A stretch of 64,000 nt of DNA from Brachypodius melanocephalos (Eukaryota; Chordata; Aves; Passeriformes; Pycnonotidae). The stretch is from assembly GCA_013398615.1 (NCBI GenBank), contig VZSR01001755.1, forward strand, positions 1,892,981 through 1,956,980, written 5' to 3'. Shown in pieces: positions 33,950 through 47,175 of this stretch. The position numbers and the translations under genes are program-made. The notes below the pieces were generated by a model. That model worked only from the letters and a program-made list of their open reading frames with translations, did no database searches and had not been told where the DNA came from. The stretch's first letter is position 1, and the number at the start of each line of letters is the position of its first letter.

Positions 33950-34112
33950 AGCTGAAAATCATGGGATGGGTTGGGTTGGAAAGGACCTTAGAGATCATCT
34001 TCTTCCAACCCCCTGCCATGGGCAAGGACACCTCCCAGTGCACCAGGATGTTCCAAGCCCCGTCCAGCCTGGCCTTGGACACTGCCAGGGCTGGGGCAGC
34101 CACACAGAGACG
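33950..34112 (-). mobile_element. CR1 LINE 3' end
   Basis: Plus-strand text ATGGGTTGGGTTGGAAAGGACC through TTCCAAGCCCCGTCCAGCC is the complement of the CR1 3' terminus. About 160 bp are kept. Confidence 0.9.
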
Positions 34113-35294
34113 GAACAGCTGAAAAAATGTATTTTGTATCCAGGCTTCTCCCTTTGGAAATCAGTAACCAACCTACTCCTTAATTCAGCAGGCCCCTGGG
34201 CTTTAATGCAAATTAGCTGTGAGGCAATCAAATACCAGTGCCAGCACTAATTAGCATTTCCTCCTCCCCTGACTCACGGGTGTCTGTCCTGATGATGCCT
34301 TGAGTTTTATCTTCCCTGTATTTCATGTTCTGTGCACCCAGGGGTGCAGCTCTGAGCTCACAGTCAGGGTCACTCAGCTCTGCACACAGCACGGACACAA
34401 AACAAATCCTTTTCCTGCTGCACACCAAGGACAACTTTCAGCCCCAAAAGCACAACCAAGGGTGGCTGAAGGGAGGAACAAGAAGGATGGGACCTGACAG
34501 CCTGGAGCTGGAATGGGACAATTCAACCCCAAGATGCAAATGGACCAGAACTGATCCAAGTGGGAGACCTGGTGACCGTTTGTGCATTTTGGGACCATTT
34601 TGGGTCCATTTTGTGTCCATTTTGGGTCCACCTTGGGTGTAGCCCTGGCCAGGCTCTTGTCCTGCCCAAGGTGGATCCTAAAGGCCTTTTAATAAATCTC
34701 TGCTTTATTCTCCAGCTCTGTCCAGGCTCTGTTCCAGCTCAGCCTTCCCAAGGTATCATTGATGCCCATGGAGGTTTCATTCCCACCCTTCTGCAGATTC
34801 CACCCCACACTTCACCTCATGAATTTCCCTCAGCCTTCAGAGTCCCAGCAAAATTCCTCAAGGAACTTTCCCTCGCCCCAGCCCTTGCTGGCCCGGAGCA
34901 GAAGAACAGTTTGTTGCAGCTCTGAATAGCCGTGATGTAATTAATGAATTAATGTAATCAGCAGCAGGTGGGTGGCGGGGCAGGAACAATGACAGAACGG
35001 GATCACAGAGTGCTGAGCACTCGTTTCACGGAGCCAACACCCTCAGCCCCGTTATTTGCTGCTCTGCCCCTTCCCAAAACACAGCAGGTTATTAATAACC
35101 TGGGAATCTGGGGGCGGGCAGGAGCTGATATTCCAAAAGGGAATTCCAGGCTCAGGGACAGCTTCCTTAACGTCACCCAGTGCAGCTCAGCTTCCTGAGG
35201 CAGGCAGAGCTCCTGTCCTTCCTGTTTGCTGCAAAGCAGGGGAGGCCACAGGACAGCACGGCCTGGAGACGCTGCACTGCCAGCTGGGATCCTT
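34113..35294. other. KCNJ16 upstream or intronic DNA
   Basis: No gene seen. Four copies of a TTTTGGGTCCA-type unit occur at about 34587-34637. Confidence 0.5.
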
Positions 35295-36045
35295 ATCCTG
35301 GGATATTCCAGAATTCCTGCTCCTTATTGAGGAATATTCCAGTATTCCTGTGCCCTTATCCTGGGAAATTCCAATATTCTTGTGCCCCTTATTCCAGGAT
35401 ATTCCAGTATTCTTGTGTCCCTTATCCAGGGGTATTCCAATATTCCTGTGCCCCTTATTCCAGGGATATTCCAACATTTTTGGGTCCCTTATCCAAGGGT
35501 ATTCCAGTATTTCTGTGCCCCTAATCCAGAGATATTCCAATATTCCTGTACCCCTTATTTGGGGATATTCCAGTATTCCTGTGCCCTTATCCAACGGTAT
35601 TCCAGTATTCTTGTGTCCCTTATCCAGGGGTATTCCAATATTTCTGTGCCCCTTATTCAGGGATAGTCCAATATTCCTGTGCTCCTTATCCAGGGATATT
35701 CCAATATTCTTGTGCTCCTTTTCCAGGGATATTCCAACATTCCTGTTCCTTATTGAGGAACATTCCAGTATTCCTGTGCCCCTTATCCAGGGGTATTCCA
35801 ATATTCCTGTGCCCCTTATCCAGGGATATTCCAATATTCTTGTGCTCCTTTTCCAGGGATATTCCAACATTCTTGTTCCTTACTGAGGAACATTCCAATA
35901 TTCCTGTGCCCCTTATCCAGGGATATTCCAACATTCCTGTGGATATTCCAGCATCCCTGGGTCCCTTATCCAGGGGTATTCCAGTATTCCTGTGCCCCTT
36001 TTCCAGGGATATTCTAATATTCCTGTGCCCCTTGTTCAGGTCTGT
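35295..36045. repeat. 33-bp minisatellite, about 22 copies
   Basis: The unit is close to TTATCCAGGGATATTCCAATATTCCTGTGCCCC, with substitutions and an occasional 1-nt change in length or a longer variant. Because 33 is a multiple of three, long open frames appear on both strands (for example 35056-35886 plus and 35870-35187 minus) with an 11-residue period. They are repeat artefacts, not genes. Confidence 0.95.
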
Positions 36046-39000
36046 GGGTGTGAGAAATGAATATATCTAGAAGTTGCCTTTAATAAAAACATTAAATGTA
36101 CGGATTGTTTTAAACGGGATTTTTGCCTCCCTGTGGCTTGCACAGAGGCTGATTTGTACCCCTGGAAGGCCAGGACTGGAATTCCGTTTGCTCTTTGTGT
36201 GGAAGGATTTCCCCCAGCCCTGCTGAGTGAAGGAGCTCCTGGATGGGAATTCAGCCCATTCCAAGCTCTTTGCCCCGGAGCTGCTCAGCCAGCCGTGTTT
36301 TTCCTGTTTCACTTCTCCAGGCAAACAGTGCGAAGGAGCGAGCAGATCTTATCAAAGCCCATGTTAACAAAAATACATCACATAAAAACCTGCTACACTG
36401 CAAGTGTCAACACTCCACACACACACAGAAATGATATCTAAACTGCAGTACGGTTGATTTTATTGCCAAAGCAATTCCCAAAGATTGTTTTGAGAGACAA
36501 CTTTTCTGTTTGGCCTCACAGGTGCCGTGGGCCTGTGAAATAAATGTTTCTCTCATTTATTCCACATCACCTTTACAGGGCTGCTGTCACCAGAGACAAG
36601 AGCGTGGCTAAAGAGAATTTCGCCCTCTGGTTTGAAATTTACTGTCACTGTCGCCTGATTCACTCCAGATTAGTTGGGAGTTGGATAAAGGACGGGCCAT
36701 CCAAATTAAATTAAATTCAGGAGTGACGTACACAGCCTCGGTGGGAGATTTATCCTGTTTTGTATGCTGTGCTTTTCCTGGGTCGTTTTTACTCCTGTTT
36801 CCACTGAATGAAATGGAACTACAGCATCATCTGCTCCTGCTCAGAGTCCTTTCAGATTCACACAAATCCAAAGGTGATTAACAAAACCCCAAATCACTGC
36901 CAAGGCCTGCCCAGCCTCAAATCACGAGCTCAGGATGGTAGCATTCCTCCTCTGGAATGTTCCAGAGTGTGATTCCAAGCTCTGTCGCCTCAGGAGGAGA
37001 GAATCTTTGGGAAGGGAAGCCCTTGAAGAACACAAAGTGGTGTTTCCCACAGGAAAAAAAACCAAAACAGAACAAAACAAAACAAAACAAACCCACAACA
37101 AAATAAACCAAAAACCAAAACCAAACAAACAAAACGAAAACCAAACAAAAAAATGTCACACGGGTTTCTTAATTTGGGAGCAACCGCGAGGCTGATCACG
37201 GGAGGGAAGGAAAGCGCAGACTAAGGAGAATGGAAAAGCGACCTCAGATGTGCTGGAACAATGCCAGGAGCGCTGGAGCAAAGGGAAAGCGATCTGAGAG
37301 CAATAATGGCCCCAAACATCCGAGGGGATGAGCTGATGCCTCCTCAGGCTACCTAAAAACACAGGGCAGGCAGAATTAAGGCAATATAAAGCAGTTTTGT
37401 TTCTTGAAGGGCCTGCAGGTACATTTAGAGCAGATGAAGCCCACCCAAAATGGACAATGGGTCACAGGTTTCACATTTTGATGACTCTGGTCCATTTGCC
37501 TATTGGGGGTTAATCTTCCAATTACAGCTTCAGCTAATTAAGTCATTTACCCCAAGTTTGCTCCCCCCAATTCATTTTGGTTCATATTTCTTGGGGCCTG
37601 GGGCAGTGAGATGTCCTTGATCCCCAGGCCTGGAGAGGGACTGCTGTGTGTGCCCAAACTGGGGCAGCAGCAGCTCCCATTGTGTGTGGAGTTTGGAGCG
37701 ATACACTAAAGAACTGCAGGGTTACAAAGAGATAAAAAATATAGAAGCTGAAATCCTAAAGGCATCAGAGCCCCCAGGCCACCCCAGTGCTGCAGTGATG
37801 GAGAGATGTCCATGCTGCTGCCAAAGCCACCCAGGACTCTGTTCCTGGTGTCAGGAGGAGCTGTCAGGGTCTCCAGCCACGCCGTGACGTGTGCTGGTAA
37901 TTATGATCTTGTGCCACCGATTTGCTCTCGGGGTGTTTTTCCAATCAGGCTCAGAGATCTCTTTGTTCTGCCGTGTAAAACCCAGCTTTGAGGTCACTCC
38001 TCGCCTTCCACACCCTTGGCTGTTTATGGACGCAGAGCTCCGAGCTCATTTCCCACTGAGGAAGACAAGAAACAGGTTTGTGTCATTGTCTGGCTCAATT
38101 GTTCTCCAGGATTGATTCCAAGGAGAGGAGCAGCTCACCAGCTCAGGGCTTTGTTGTTGTAAAAGCCTCCTGTCAACAATGAAAGGATGTGCAGGGTACC
38201 AGCCGTGTGACCGAGGGAAAAAAATAAAATCTGCTTTTCAAATTAAAAAATGAATGGGAACCACCTCCATTGATTCAGAAGGAAAACTGGTAAAATGTTC
38301 AAGGGTTATCTACTTAAAAGGAGTGCTAAGGGCCATTTCTGATGCCACCAAAACAGGTGGCTCTGGATTTCTACCCGTGACAGAGGTCCCAAGGGACATT
38401 CCAAGGGATGCCAACATTTCTGTGCTTTTGGTTCAGGGTGGAGGGACAGATTTTGGCACCCTAACCTTCATTTCCTTACAGCTGCAGGCAGCACATTCTC
38501 CTGTCCCAGTCCTGGGCATTGTATCCATTTAGAAAGAGCGCTGGGATCTTCCAGGATAAAAGGATCCTTATTGCAGGAGCTGGAAAAACGTCCAGGCAGG
38601 AGGGATGAAATATTGCCCCTCCACACCAGACAGGGAACCTTTTCTTCCAGTGTTGCTGGAAGGTCCTGTCTGTCAGCAAATGCAATCAGCTTTAAGAGCC
38701 CGAATTACCATCCTGGAAATGGCTGGGAATTGTTTTGGAGATATAAAACGGGGCAAGGGCGGAAGGTGTCCAGCAGATTTGGGGCAGCACCCTGCAGAGA
38801 GGAGCCTTTTGTTCTCAGAACCATTCCTGGTGTCCAGCACAGCCACTCCTCAGGGCTCTGTGCAGGCAGCTTGGGTTTCGCTCCCTCGGAAGATATTCCT
38901 CCAAACCCCCTGGGACACGCAGGCTCTGGTTGGTTTGGAAAACAAAACGATTCACGGCGTTTCCCCCGAGTTTTTTCCACGGGGCAGATTTCTGTCACGA

Positions 39001-40095
39001 GCTGAAGGATTTGCAGGAGCGGTGCCGGTCTGATGTCACAGCGGCAATAAATCCTTTTTGTACTGGGTTGCGCTCTCCCCATTAAAGCGCTCTGACCCAT
39101 CCTCGTCCAAGTGGAACCGCATTCCACCGGCCGCCCAAAAGGTTCTGATTTCACTCCCGATTGTTGCCAGGGCGACTGCACCTCCATCCAAAACTGCCTC
39201 ACCAATCACTGAGCTCCATTTCAGCAGACTGCAGATAAAGCCAGGCACTAATTACTTATTCCCACTGAAAAAGTCCAAATCAAACCTTCCTGAGGCCTGA
39301 GCAGCAGAAACTCTGCAGGAATTGTTGGAGGTTTTTTGCACGAGGCACCAGTTGCCTCATTTCTCCGTGGAATAACTGGTTGTGGTGACAAAACACCGTG
39401 GAAAGATTAATATTCTGAGTCTATGCAGAGCAAGAGTGCACTGGAAATCTCACCACAGGCCGCTCCTGGAAAGCATCCTCACTCAGTTGTGGAAAACTGA
39501 AAGGATTTTCATGAACAGTCAAACAGCTGGTGAGGGCTTGGGAGTGGAAATGGAAATATTTGAATTTCCCCGCTGAGATTTCTGGTGGAAAGTGGCCTGT
39601 GTTTTATGGCCTCCACCTTTATTAAGTGAACATCATCTCCATGCCTTGGATTTGTCCTCGTCTATCTTTGAGTGGGACGAAGCCAGGTAGGAAATTGCTC
39701 TTTCTCCCGGGGCTGCTGGGGATCAGCATTTCCTGGAGAGCAAAAGGGGCCACTCGGCCATCCAAAATGGGCTCTGTAAAGTCAGGAGTGGGCAGGGCCA
39801 GGTGATGCAGGCTCTGCCACTCCAGAACAGTGCCTTGATGTTGATGTGGACAAAATTTGGGGCCAAGTTGCCACCAGCTTGGAAAGGAATATTTCAAAAA
39901 GAATTGGAGATGCTTTGTGAAGTTGTCTCAGGGACGGCGATGCCTTTATTAAACATGGAAATTTTCCAGCTGTTTTCCAATAAAATTTTCCTCTTTTATC
40001 CAGGTCAGTCCTTTCACACAGCTCTGTGAGCCCATCCTGGTTTTCCCTTGAAGAAAACTTGTCTGAAAAAACGGTTGCTCACCAAAATTACCTTT
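36046..40095. other. KCNJ16 upstream or intronic DNA
   Basis: No gene seen. A (CAAAA)n-like tract lies at 37060-37150. The block 37470-37590 is listed separately. Confidence 0.5.
37470..37590. promoter_or_regulatory. Candidate conserved non-coding element
   Basis: Unique AT-rich block with several TAAT cores (GGTTAATC, CCAATTACAG, GCTAATTAAGTC) close together, as in homeodomain-bound elements. No alignment was available. Confidence 0.2.
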
Positions 40096-40131
40096 TGTTT
40101 GTTTGTTTGTTTGTTTGTTTGTTTGTTTGCC
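40096..40131. repeat. (TTTG)n microsatellite
   Basis: About eight perfect GTTT/TTTG units. Confidence 0.95.
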
Positions 40132-40839
40132 AGACTGTGGATTTTTATCAAATGCCAGTTCTTAGATCTCCTCTGGGAAGTGCTGACCCACTCTCCAGTA
40201 CTACAACAGCAATGAGAACCCCAAAATTCAGTGGTTCCTCAGCTGGACCTTTCCACAGGAAATCAAGGGCTGAAACCCTCTCCACTCCCCCAATTCTCCA
40301 GCCCACCATGTCACCACGAAGAGCAGCTGAGGAGTTGAAGATTATCCTCCCCTGCATGCACCCTCAGAACACGAATTTATCTGCCTTAAAAAGAGGAAGC
40401 AGCGATGGAATCATGGCTGGAAAACAAGAAATGAACCTTGTGAAATGCAGCGCGGCCGCTGCTCCAGTTCCAGCTTTGCCTCCTGCCAGACAGGACAGAC
40501 AAGTCCTCTTCTACAATTGGGGATGAGAAGATGAAGAACGAAATCAAGGCCTCATCCTGGTTTAAAAGTGGGCAGAAAGGTGAGGTGCTGTTTGCTGGTT
40601 GGGCTCCTTTGTATTTATCACGCAGCGGTTCAATTGCACAATGAATTACTGGAAAGGGGCGTTCTGTTACCAAACCCTCTCACCAAAAGCTGGGGGTGAG
40701 AATGTTGGGCAAGAAAGGTGACTAATAACAGATAAAAGGGGCAGAGAATCAGCCAGCCTGCGGAATTGCAGTCACGCCATGGAACACCGAGGGAGCAGCA
40801 TTTTGGTGAAAGGCTTTCGCTGCCTTAAAAAATCAAAAC
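40132..40839. other. KCNJ16 upstream or intronic DNA
   Basis: No gene supported. An open frame through 40026-40526 starts in low-complexity DNA and includes the (TTTG)n run, so it is treated as chance. Confidence 0.5.
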
Positions 40840-41110
40840 CCCCTCTAAAACATATCCTATAAACTCTAATTAAATCCATATAAGAGGAAATACTTTAAGG
40901 TAAAAAGATGTCATGCCATTCATTCAAGCCTCTCATTAGAGCATCTTTGTTAAACATGCTAATTTACAAAGTCCATAAAATTATATGTGCAATCGGCCAT
41001 ATATGTGCATTTCAGTGTATCCCACCTTAACAAATTTTTGCACCATAAAAATCCTTACCAAACACTGAAATAAAACCCTTTATCCCTTAATGGTGTTTTA
41101 CTCTTTAACT
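40840..41110. promoter_or_regulatory. Candidate conserved non-coding element
   Basis: A 270-bp stretch that is AT-rich, non-repetitive and free of CpG clusters, with motifs such as CTCATTAGAGC, GCTAATTTAC and CCATATATGTGC. Its texture differs clearly from the flanks. Candidate only. Confidence 0.25.
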
Positions 41111-41689
41111 CTTAATTTTGAAACTGAGGTCAGGGAGCAGCGTCCTGGTGAAAGGCAGAAGCTTTCTCAGAGTGAAGGGTGTTCCACCTGACCTTTCCAC
41201 AGCTCTTCAAAACCTCTGCTGGCAGAGGGGCAGCTCAGATTTCAACCTTTTTTTTTTTTTTGTCTGAGAATGAGTTTTTTGCTAAAGTTTAGTTCTTTAA
41301 AAATAATCCATCAGTCCTTGCTCTTTCTGCCTGGGCAGTGACAGGAACAGAAATCTTGGGGAGGACTTGGCTGGTAATTCCCACACAGAGTTGTTGCCCC
41401 GCTAATGAAGCCCATCTAAAATATGGATTGCCTGAATTTAGCGAGCTTGCAGCTGGTTAACTCTGATTGATCAGCTGACATTTGCCAAACCATCCATCAA
41501 CAAGCGCTGCGATAATCCTGGTTCTGTCAGTAATGCATCAGCTGTCCCAGCTCGGCGGGGCTTGGCTGATCTGGAGCACCGATCTCGTTATCTCACTGCT
41601 TTCACACCTTTTCCGGAGCAGGAATTGGGAGAGTGCACCAGAATATCTGCTCTGGGTTCAGAAAAGCCCAGGAGCATCGTGGGGTGTGG

Positions 41690-41871
41690 AAGAGAAGAGA
41701 AGAGAAGAGAAGAGAAGAGAAGAGAAGGGAAGGGAAGAGAAGAGAAGAGAAGAGAAGAGAAGAGAAGAGAAGAGAAGAGAAGAGAAGAGAAGAGAAGAGA
41801 AGAGAAGAGAAGAGAAGAGAAGAGAAGAGAAGAGAAGAGAAGAGAAGAGAAGAGAAGAGAAGAGAAGAGAA
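41690..41871. repeat. (GAAGA)n pentanucleotide array
   Basis: About 36 AGAGA units, almost pure, with one GGGAAGGGA interruption near 41726. It is a pure purine mirror repeat. Lys/Arg/Glu-only open frames across it are artefacts. Confidence 0.97.
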
Positions 41872-43688
41872 AGTGGTGTGAGGTTCATTAGTGAAGCCTT
41901 TGCAGATCAGTAAAGTTGATTTTCCTCCTTTCCTTCTTTCAGTGACTAATTGCTGTTACTGTAACAAGGAGTAAAATCTGCACCAAAACTTAAATATTCA
42001 CTTCCTCTTCTCCACCCACATCGTTCACTTGAAAAAGCACTTCCCTCTCCATTCCAGCTCTGGCAAGAAAATTTGCAACAATAGTACAGAAAACACTCTA
42101 AAAGGAGGTTTTTTTCTGTTTATTAAATGTTTATAATCACACTCTGTATCACCATCCCCACATGGAATGAGTCAGGGCTCCCAGGAGGAAGGAAAATGAT
42201 GGAACACCAGGACTTTGCAAAGGGTTTTTACCTGCACAGAGCAGCCCTCACAGCCCGGATCCCCTCTGGATTTCCAGGCTTGTGGTGGCCACTGCCTGGA
42301 GAAAAGCTTTGATCCACAGCACACGACGAGGATTTGAGGAAGCTTGACAACAAGGAAGATGCAGAAGCCAGGAGTGTGCAAGCAAAGCCCTGGCAAAGGC
42401 TTTCCAAGCCTCTCGGTGCCACTGCATTGTCCCACTGCCACCTTTCAGCTCGCTGTGCCTGCCAGGTGAGCTGCTCTGGACAGGTGAAGGAGTGAAAACC
42501 CCAAAGAGACAGCGAGGAGAGGAAATCCTGCCCCCACCCTGCCTCTTGGGTGGCCTTCCCACCTCCTCAGCCTGCCCAGAAAGGTACCACAAGCTTTTCA
42601 GGACAGCTTAAAACGTTTGCTCAGGGTTTAGAAATATGGGAACAGAATGATTTCTAAGGGGGGGCAGGCAGGATTCTTGCTTTCTCACCTTTGGTTTTGG
42701 TGGATTTTCATGGCATAGGAGAGGGCAGGCTCCTGGCACCGACACATTCGGGCACAGGTCTGGGGTCATGCAGACACCCAGACCCAACAAATTGTCAATT
42801 CCTGTTCCTCAGCCTTGGGACAACTCCTCCAGGTGTCCCAACAGACCCTGAGCAGGCTCCCGAGGCAGAGCCACCCTTCTGACTCATGCCAGGCTCCCTT
42901 TCTCACACTCTGCAGCCCTCAGTGTCCTCAGGGTGAGCTCAGAGCTTCTCTGCTGCTCTGCCCTCCTGGCTCAGGAATCCCAGGGAACCCTCAGGAATCC
43001 GGGAGAGGGTGCTGAGCTCCTCCAGGAGCGGACAGAGGGGACAGCAAGGAGCTCCCAAAATGTGTCAGCCCCACGGTCTGGGTGGTCCCACAGCCCATCC
43101 CCACCAGGGGACCACGCCAGGTGCTCCAGGAGAAGGTGACGGAGCCCTGGCAGCTCTGGGAGGATTTCCCTCCTCTCTGACAAGTTCTCACCCTGATCTG
43201 CGCTAATTAGAGGCTGGCTCAGCCCTGCAATTACCCAGCTTAGCACCCTCCCTAAACATGGGCTCGAACAAGCTCTGCCTGCCTTTAATATTCAAATGAA
43301 CACGGATTCCAGGCACACAAAGCGTGTTTCCAAACAACAACCCAGGGAGCTGCCAGGTTACACTCCAAACACCCCTCCAGCTCAGCCAGGAGCAGTTTAT
43401 TCCCACCCGGGGGTGTTTAGTTAGTTTAAGGCTCTCTAAGGCAACAGGATTTCTGTTTACCTGTACAAACACGGGGGAAAGCGTAATTAAGGAAGTGAGA
43501 AATGGGCTTTACCTTAAAGTCCTGCTGAGGTTTGAAGGAATCTCTGCTTCACTCCCTCCTTTCTTTTGCTCTGTCTCTCTCCCTCTCTTCTTGCATGGCT
43601 GGACTGACAGGTTGGCAGAGCTGAGAACGACAGGTTGGGTTTGTTTTTTTAGACACAACTCCTCCCCCTCTCAAAGAGAAGAAAGGAA

Positions 43689-43719
<31 letters not shown>

Positions 43720-46240
43720 ACTGTTTGGGAAAAGTTCACAGAAAATCCCGTCCTTTCAGTACATTCGAACTGCTGGGAAAAATGCTGCTTTGGGGAGCCC
43801 AGCAGCTTTCCAATTGTTTTTTTTCTCGAAAAGGTTCAAGGTCTGCTTTGCAATACGTGTGAAGCAACCCAAGGATTTACACCCAAACCTTCCCCATTTC
43901 CCCGATTTCCCATTTCCAGAGGGAATTGCAGCCCCCTCAGTGCAGCCTTGACAGGAGGGCTGCTGAAAAAGTGGAGAGGGCTTTTTGCAGGCAGCACAGA
44001 TGTCTGTGGGCCTTGGATTTTATCCTGGCACCCCAGCACCAGCCTGGGTAATAAATGTCACCAAGAGATGGCTGAAGACTTAATTGTTTTAAAATAACCT
44101 GCCCTCACAATGGGATATTTTCAATCCCTGCTTCACTCCCTGCTCGGAATTTCATAGAACCCAGCTCAGTTCTGTCCCTGTCACCTGAGAGGGTCCCAGA
44201 GAGCTGGGGGAGGTTTAAAACAGGACACAGCGACCACGAAAACGAGATCAGCGCAAAAATCTCCCATTTCCACAGGCACTTCCAGGCGTTCTGGCTCAGG
44301 TAGACAAAATTCATCCCTGGGAATGCTCTGCTACAAGATTTTTAGGACCAAGATGCAGACACTGATTTTACCCCGGGTTGATCAATAAATTCTTAATTAG
44401 AGCTGTGTCGAACTAATTGCTGCTGGTGCCTGTGCCCTCCTGGCCGTGGAGCTTTGCTCCTGGCAACCCATGGCACGAGGATCTGCTAAAAAATGCCAGG
44501 AAAGAGCAGCCAAGAGGCTGGTGGCCCGTGATGAAACAACTTCCACCCTCCCACTCCAAAAGAACTGACAGTCAGCCTCTTTCAGCCTCTAAAGCTTTTT
44601 CAAGCGGGCAGTTTGGGCACAAATCTGCATTTTCCAGCCTGGTTCTCTACCCAGCGAGCAGAAAAACAAATATACAGTAGGCTAATGACTGTCATCTGCA
44701 TAAATTTGCATCTCAGGCTCCTCGAATAGAACTCCATCTCCCCTGGGTCAGATTTGCACCTGGGTTGGAACAAGGAGGATCCATCCAGAGGATTCCTTTA
44801 CCTGCCTGGCTGGTGCTGGTGTTGCTATGTGCAGAGCACCAGCAGCTCTGCAAAGCCAAAAGCGTTCCAAAACTTTGAGGGGAAAAAAAAACCCAAAAAC
44901 CAAACAAAAAAACCCCCTCAAAACCAAAAAACAACCACCCAAACTGCCCCCCAGCCAGTTTAATTTAACATTACAGGGAGTTAGATTAGAGGTGAAGCCA
45001 ACGTGACATCATATCCAAAAATGTCTCGCTGCACTTCTTGCCAGCTCAGCTTTATCTCCTGCACCAGGGGAGGGCCACATCCATCTACTCCATCTATTCC
45101 ATCTATTCCGTCTATCCCAGGACTGATTTCCACTCCTCCTGCATTCCCACCCTGCCCCTTTCGTCGGGCAGCTGCTCTCAATTGTGCTCAGCCCCCCACT
45201 TAAGATCGACAGGGAGATAAAGGAAAAAAACAAAACAAAATAAAAAAAAACCTCAGAAATCCTTTCCTGCCGGTGGAACAAGTTCCCCGAAATCCAGACA
45301 AAACTGGGCAAAGTTCGGCGCTAAAGGATGGTGGCTGGAGGCACCACTGCCTGCTGAGGGAAGCCAGGAACTGCTCTTCAGGTCACAGGCTGCAGCTCTC
45401 TGCCTGAATTTCCAGTGCAGATGCAGGGGGATAAGAATTTAGCAAATTTCTGCCTGAATTTCCAGGGGGATAAGAATTCAGCAGTGTTGAGCTCACACCA
45501 GGGTCAGCAGTGCTGTTCCAAAGGTGGATTTCCCAGCAGAGATCCAAGTGCAGCTCCCTTTGGCACTGATTTGGATTTCTTTCCTTCCTCAGCCTTATGA
45601 TCCAGACCCTTCAAAAGATTCACAGCTTGAAGAGCCTTCAAGATCTTTCAGCAAAGGGGTTTATTCTCTTTGTTGGTTCAGGCTGCTTGCCCTGGCACCA
45701 AGAAATCACCAAAACCATGCCCAGCATGATGCTCTTGCTTCACCTCTGGCATTGTCATCCCACATGGGAGTCCTGGAGAGGGAGAGAAGCTGAACAGCAT
45801 CACAAGGAGAGGGAAATCTCCAACCTCCAGCTGCAGCTTTCCCCCAACCCCAGTCCAGCCCTGGAGTGTGACAGGTTTTTGTCAAGGCTCTGTCTGCTCA
45901 GGGTGAGTTAAAGCCAAGAGCCCTCAGCTCTCAGCAAACACAGTTGCTATAAGAACTTAAAAACAGTCAATAAATTCACTTCAATTAAGCACTGCAGTGA
46001 GGTCGGATTTCTCGTTTTTCCTGTTTCACCAGCGAGTCTCGAGACAGCCTCATAATGAACCCCGGGAGCACAGCTCCTCACAGCATCAGAAAAGTTGCAA
46101 AATTGCACCCAACTTCGGGTTGGTATGTTCTGCTAGTTACACTCCCTAAAGGGAAAAAAAAAAAAAATCAAAGAGGAAGGAACATGTCTCAAAATGTAGG
46201 AACTTAATCCCAAATGCCTTGATGCCAGTGACAAGATTCC
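41872..46240. other. KCNJ16 upstream or intronic DNA
   Basis: No gene seen. Low-complexity runs: poly-A at 43688-43714, A/C-rich at 44882-44940, and (TCTAT)n at 45078-45118. Confidence 0.5.
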
Positions 46241-47175
46241 CATGGTTCCAGTGGGTTGTGGATCAATATTGATGTGTGGGAAAATAAAATTGCTCAAAAT
46301 GCTGTTTGTGAATAGACGACAATGGAAAAATAGTGAAAATAATAACAAAGGGAGTAAAAAAGTTAGCTCAGGTACTGATGCAAACATTGAAAAGGTGAGA
46401 ATGGGACATGTTTTGGTGGTTATCTGGTGGACTATGAGTTAAGCAAATGTTTTCTTCCCTCTCCATGTGCTGTAGCAACTCTAATTTTTTCACCATCCAT
46501 ATTCTCTTGCTCAGTGCAACTCATTCAACATGTGACCGAGGGGCAAATAGATATTTGCAAATAGGTGACAATGGAAAAATAACGAAAAAAATAACAAAGG
46601 GAATAAAGAAGTTATCTCATGTACTGGTCCAAACATGGAAAAGATGAGAATGGGACATGTTTTGGTGGTTATCTGGTGGACTATGGGTTAAATAAATGCT
46701 TTTTTCTTCTCTTATGTGCTGTAGCAACTCTAATTTTTTCCACCATGCACGATCCCTTGCTCAGTGCAATTATTCCACATGTGGTCACGGGGATGCAGGT
46801 GGTAGCCATGCCTACAGATCCAGAATTGGCTACAAAAATGACAGAAAATGATGTCACTGTGAATAATGGCAAAACCAATAAAACCCGGGAACAGAAAGTT
46901 GAGTCGATGATAACTAAGGTTTGCAAAGACAATTATTGAGGAAATAAGAAGAGGAGAGACTGAAAGGACTGAGGAGGAGGTGTCTTCACAAACAAACCGT
47001 GGGGCTGGTGGTAGGTAAGGTCAGACATGGAAAAGAGAAAGAGGCAATGGGAAGAGCCATAAATTCCACAGGAATCCCACTGAGTGACACAGACTGTCAC
47101 TCACTCCAGACTGTGCTCACCTCTGGATTCGGAGAAAAAGAACAGAGACACAGGGAAAAAGAGAAACAGAAGGGG
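46241..47175 (+). mobile_element. Probable 3' internal remnant of an endogenous retrovirus
   Basis: AT-rich sequence ending in a purine-rich tract (GAGAAACAGAAGGGG) immediately before an LTR-like TG, the usual layout of a polypurine tract and 3' LTR. It contains a 249-bp tandem duplication: GACAATGGAAAAATA at 46318 and again at 46567, followed in both by the GGACATGTTTTGGTGG block. Only short broken frames remain, so I cannot assign gag, pol or env. Confidence 0.4.

Noticed and set aside
35056..35886. 276-residue repetitive protein, or a CRISPR-like array
   Set aside because: The region is a head-to-tail 33-bp minisatellite without unique spacers. The open frames follow from the unit length being a multiple of three.
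41482..41913. Lys/Arg/Glu-rich 143-residue protein
   Set aside because: Translation of the (GAAGA)n microsatellite.
46619..46939. 106-codon frame in the retroviral remnant
   Set aside because: It lies across the 249-bp tandem duplication and shows no domain I can assign. Kept only as part of the mobile element.
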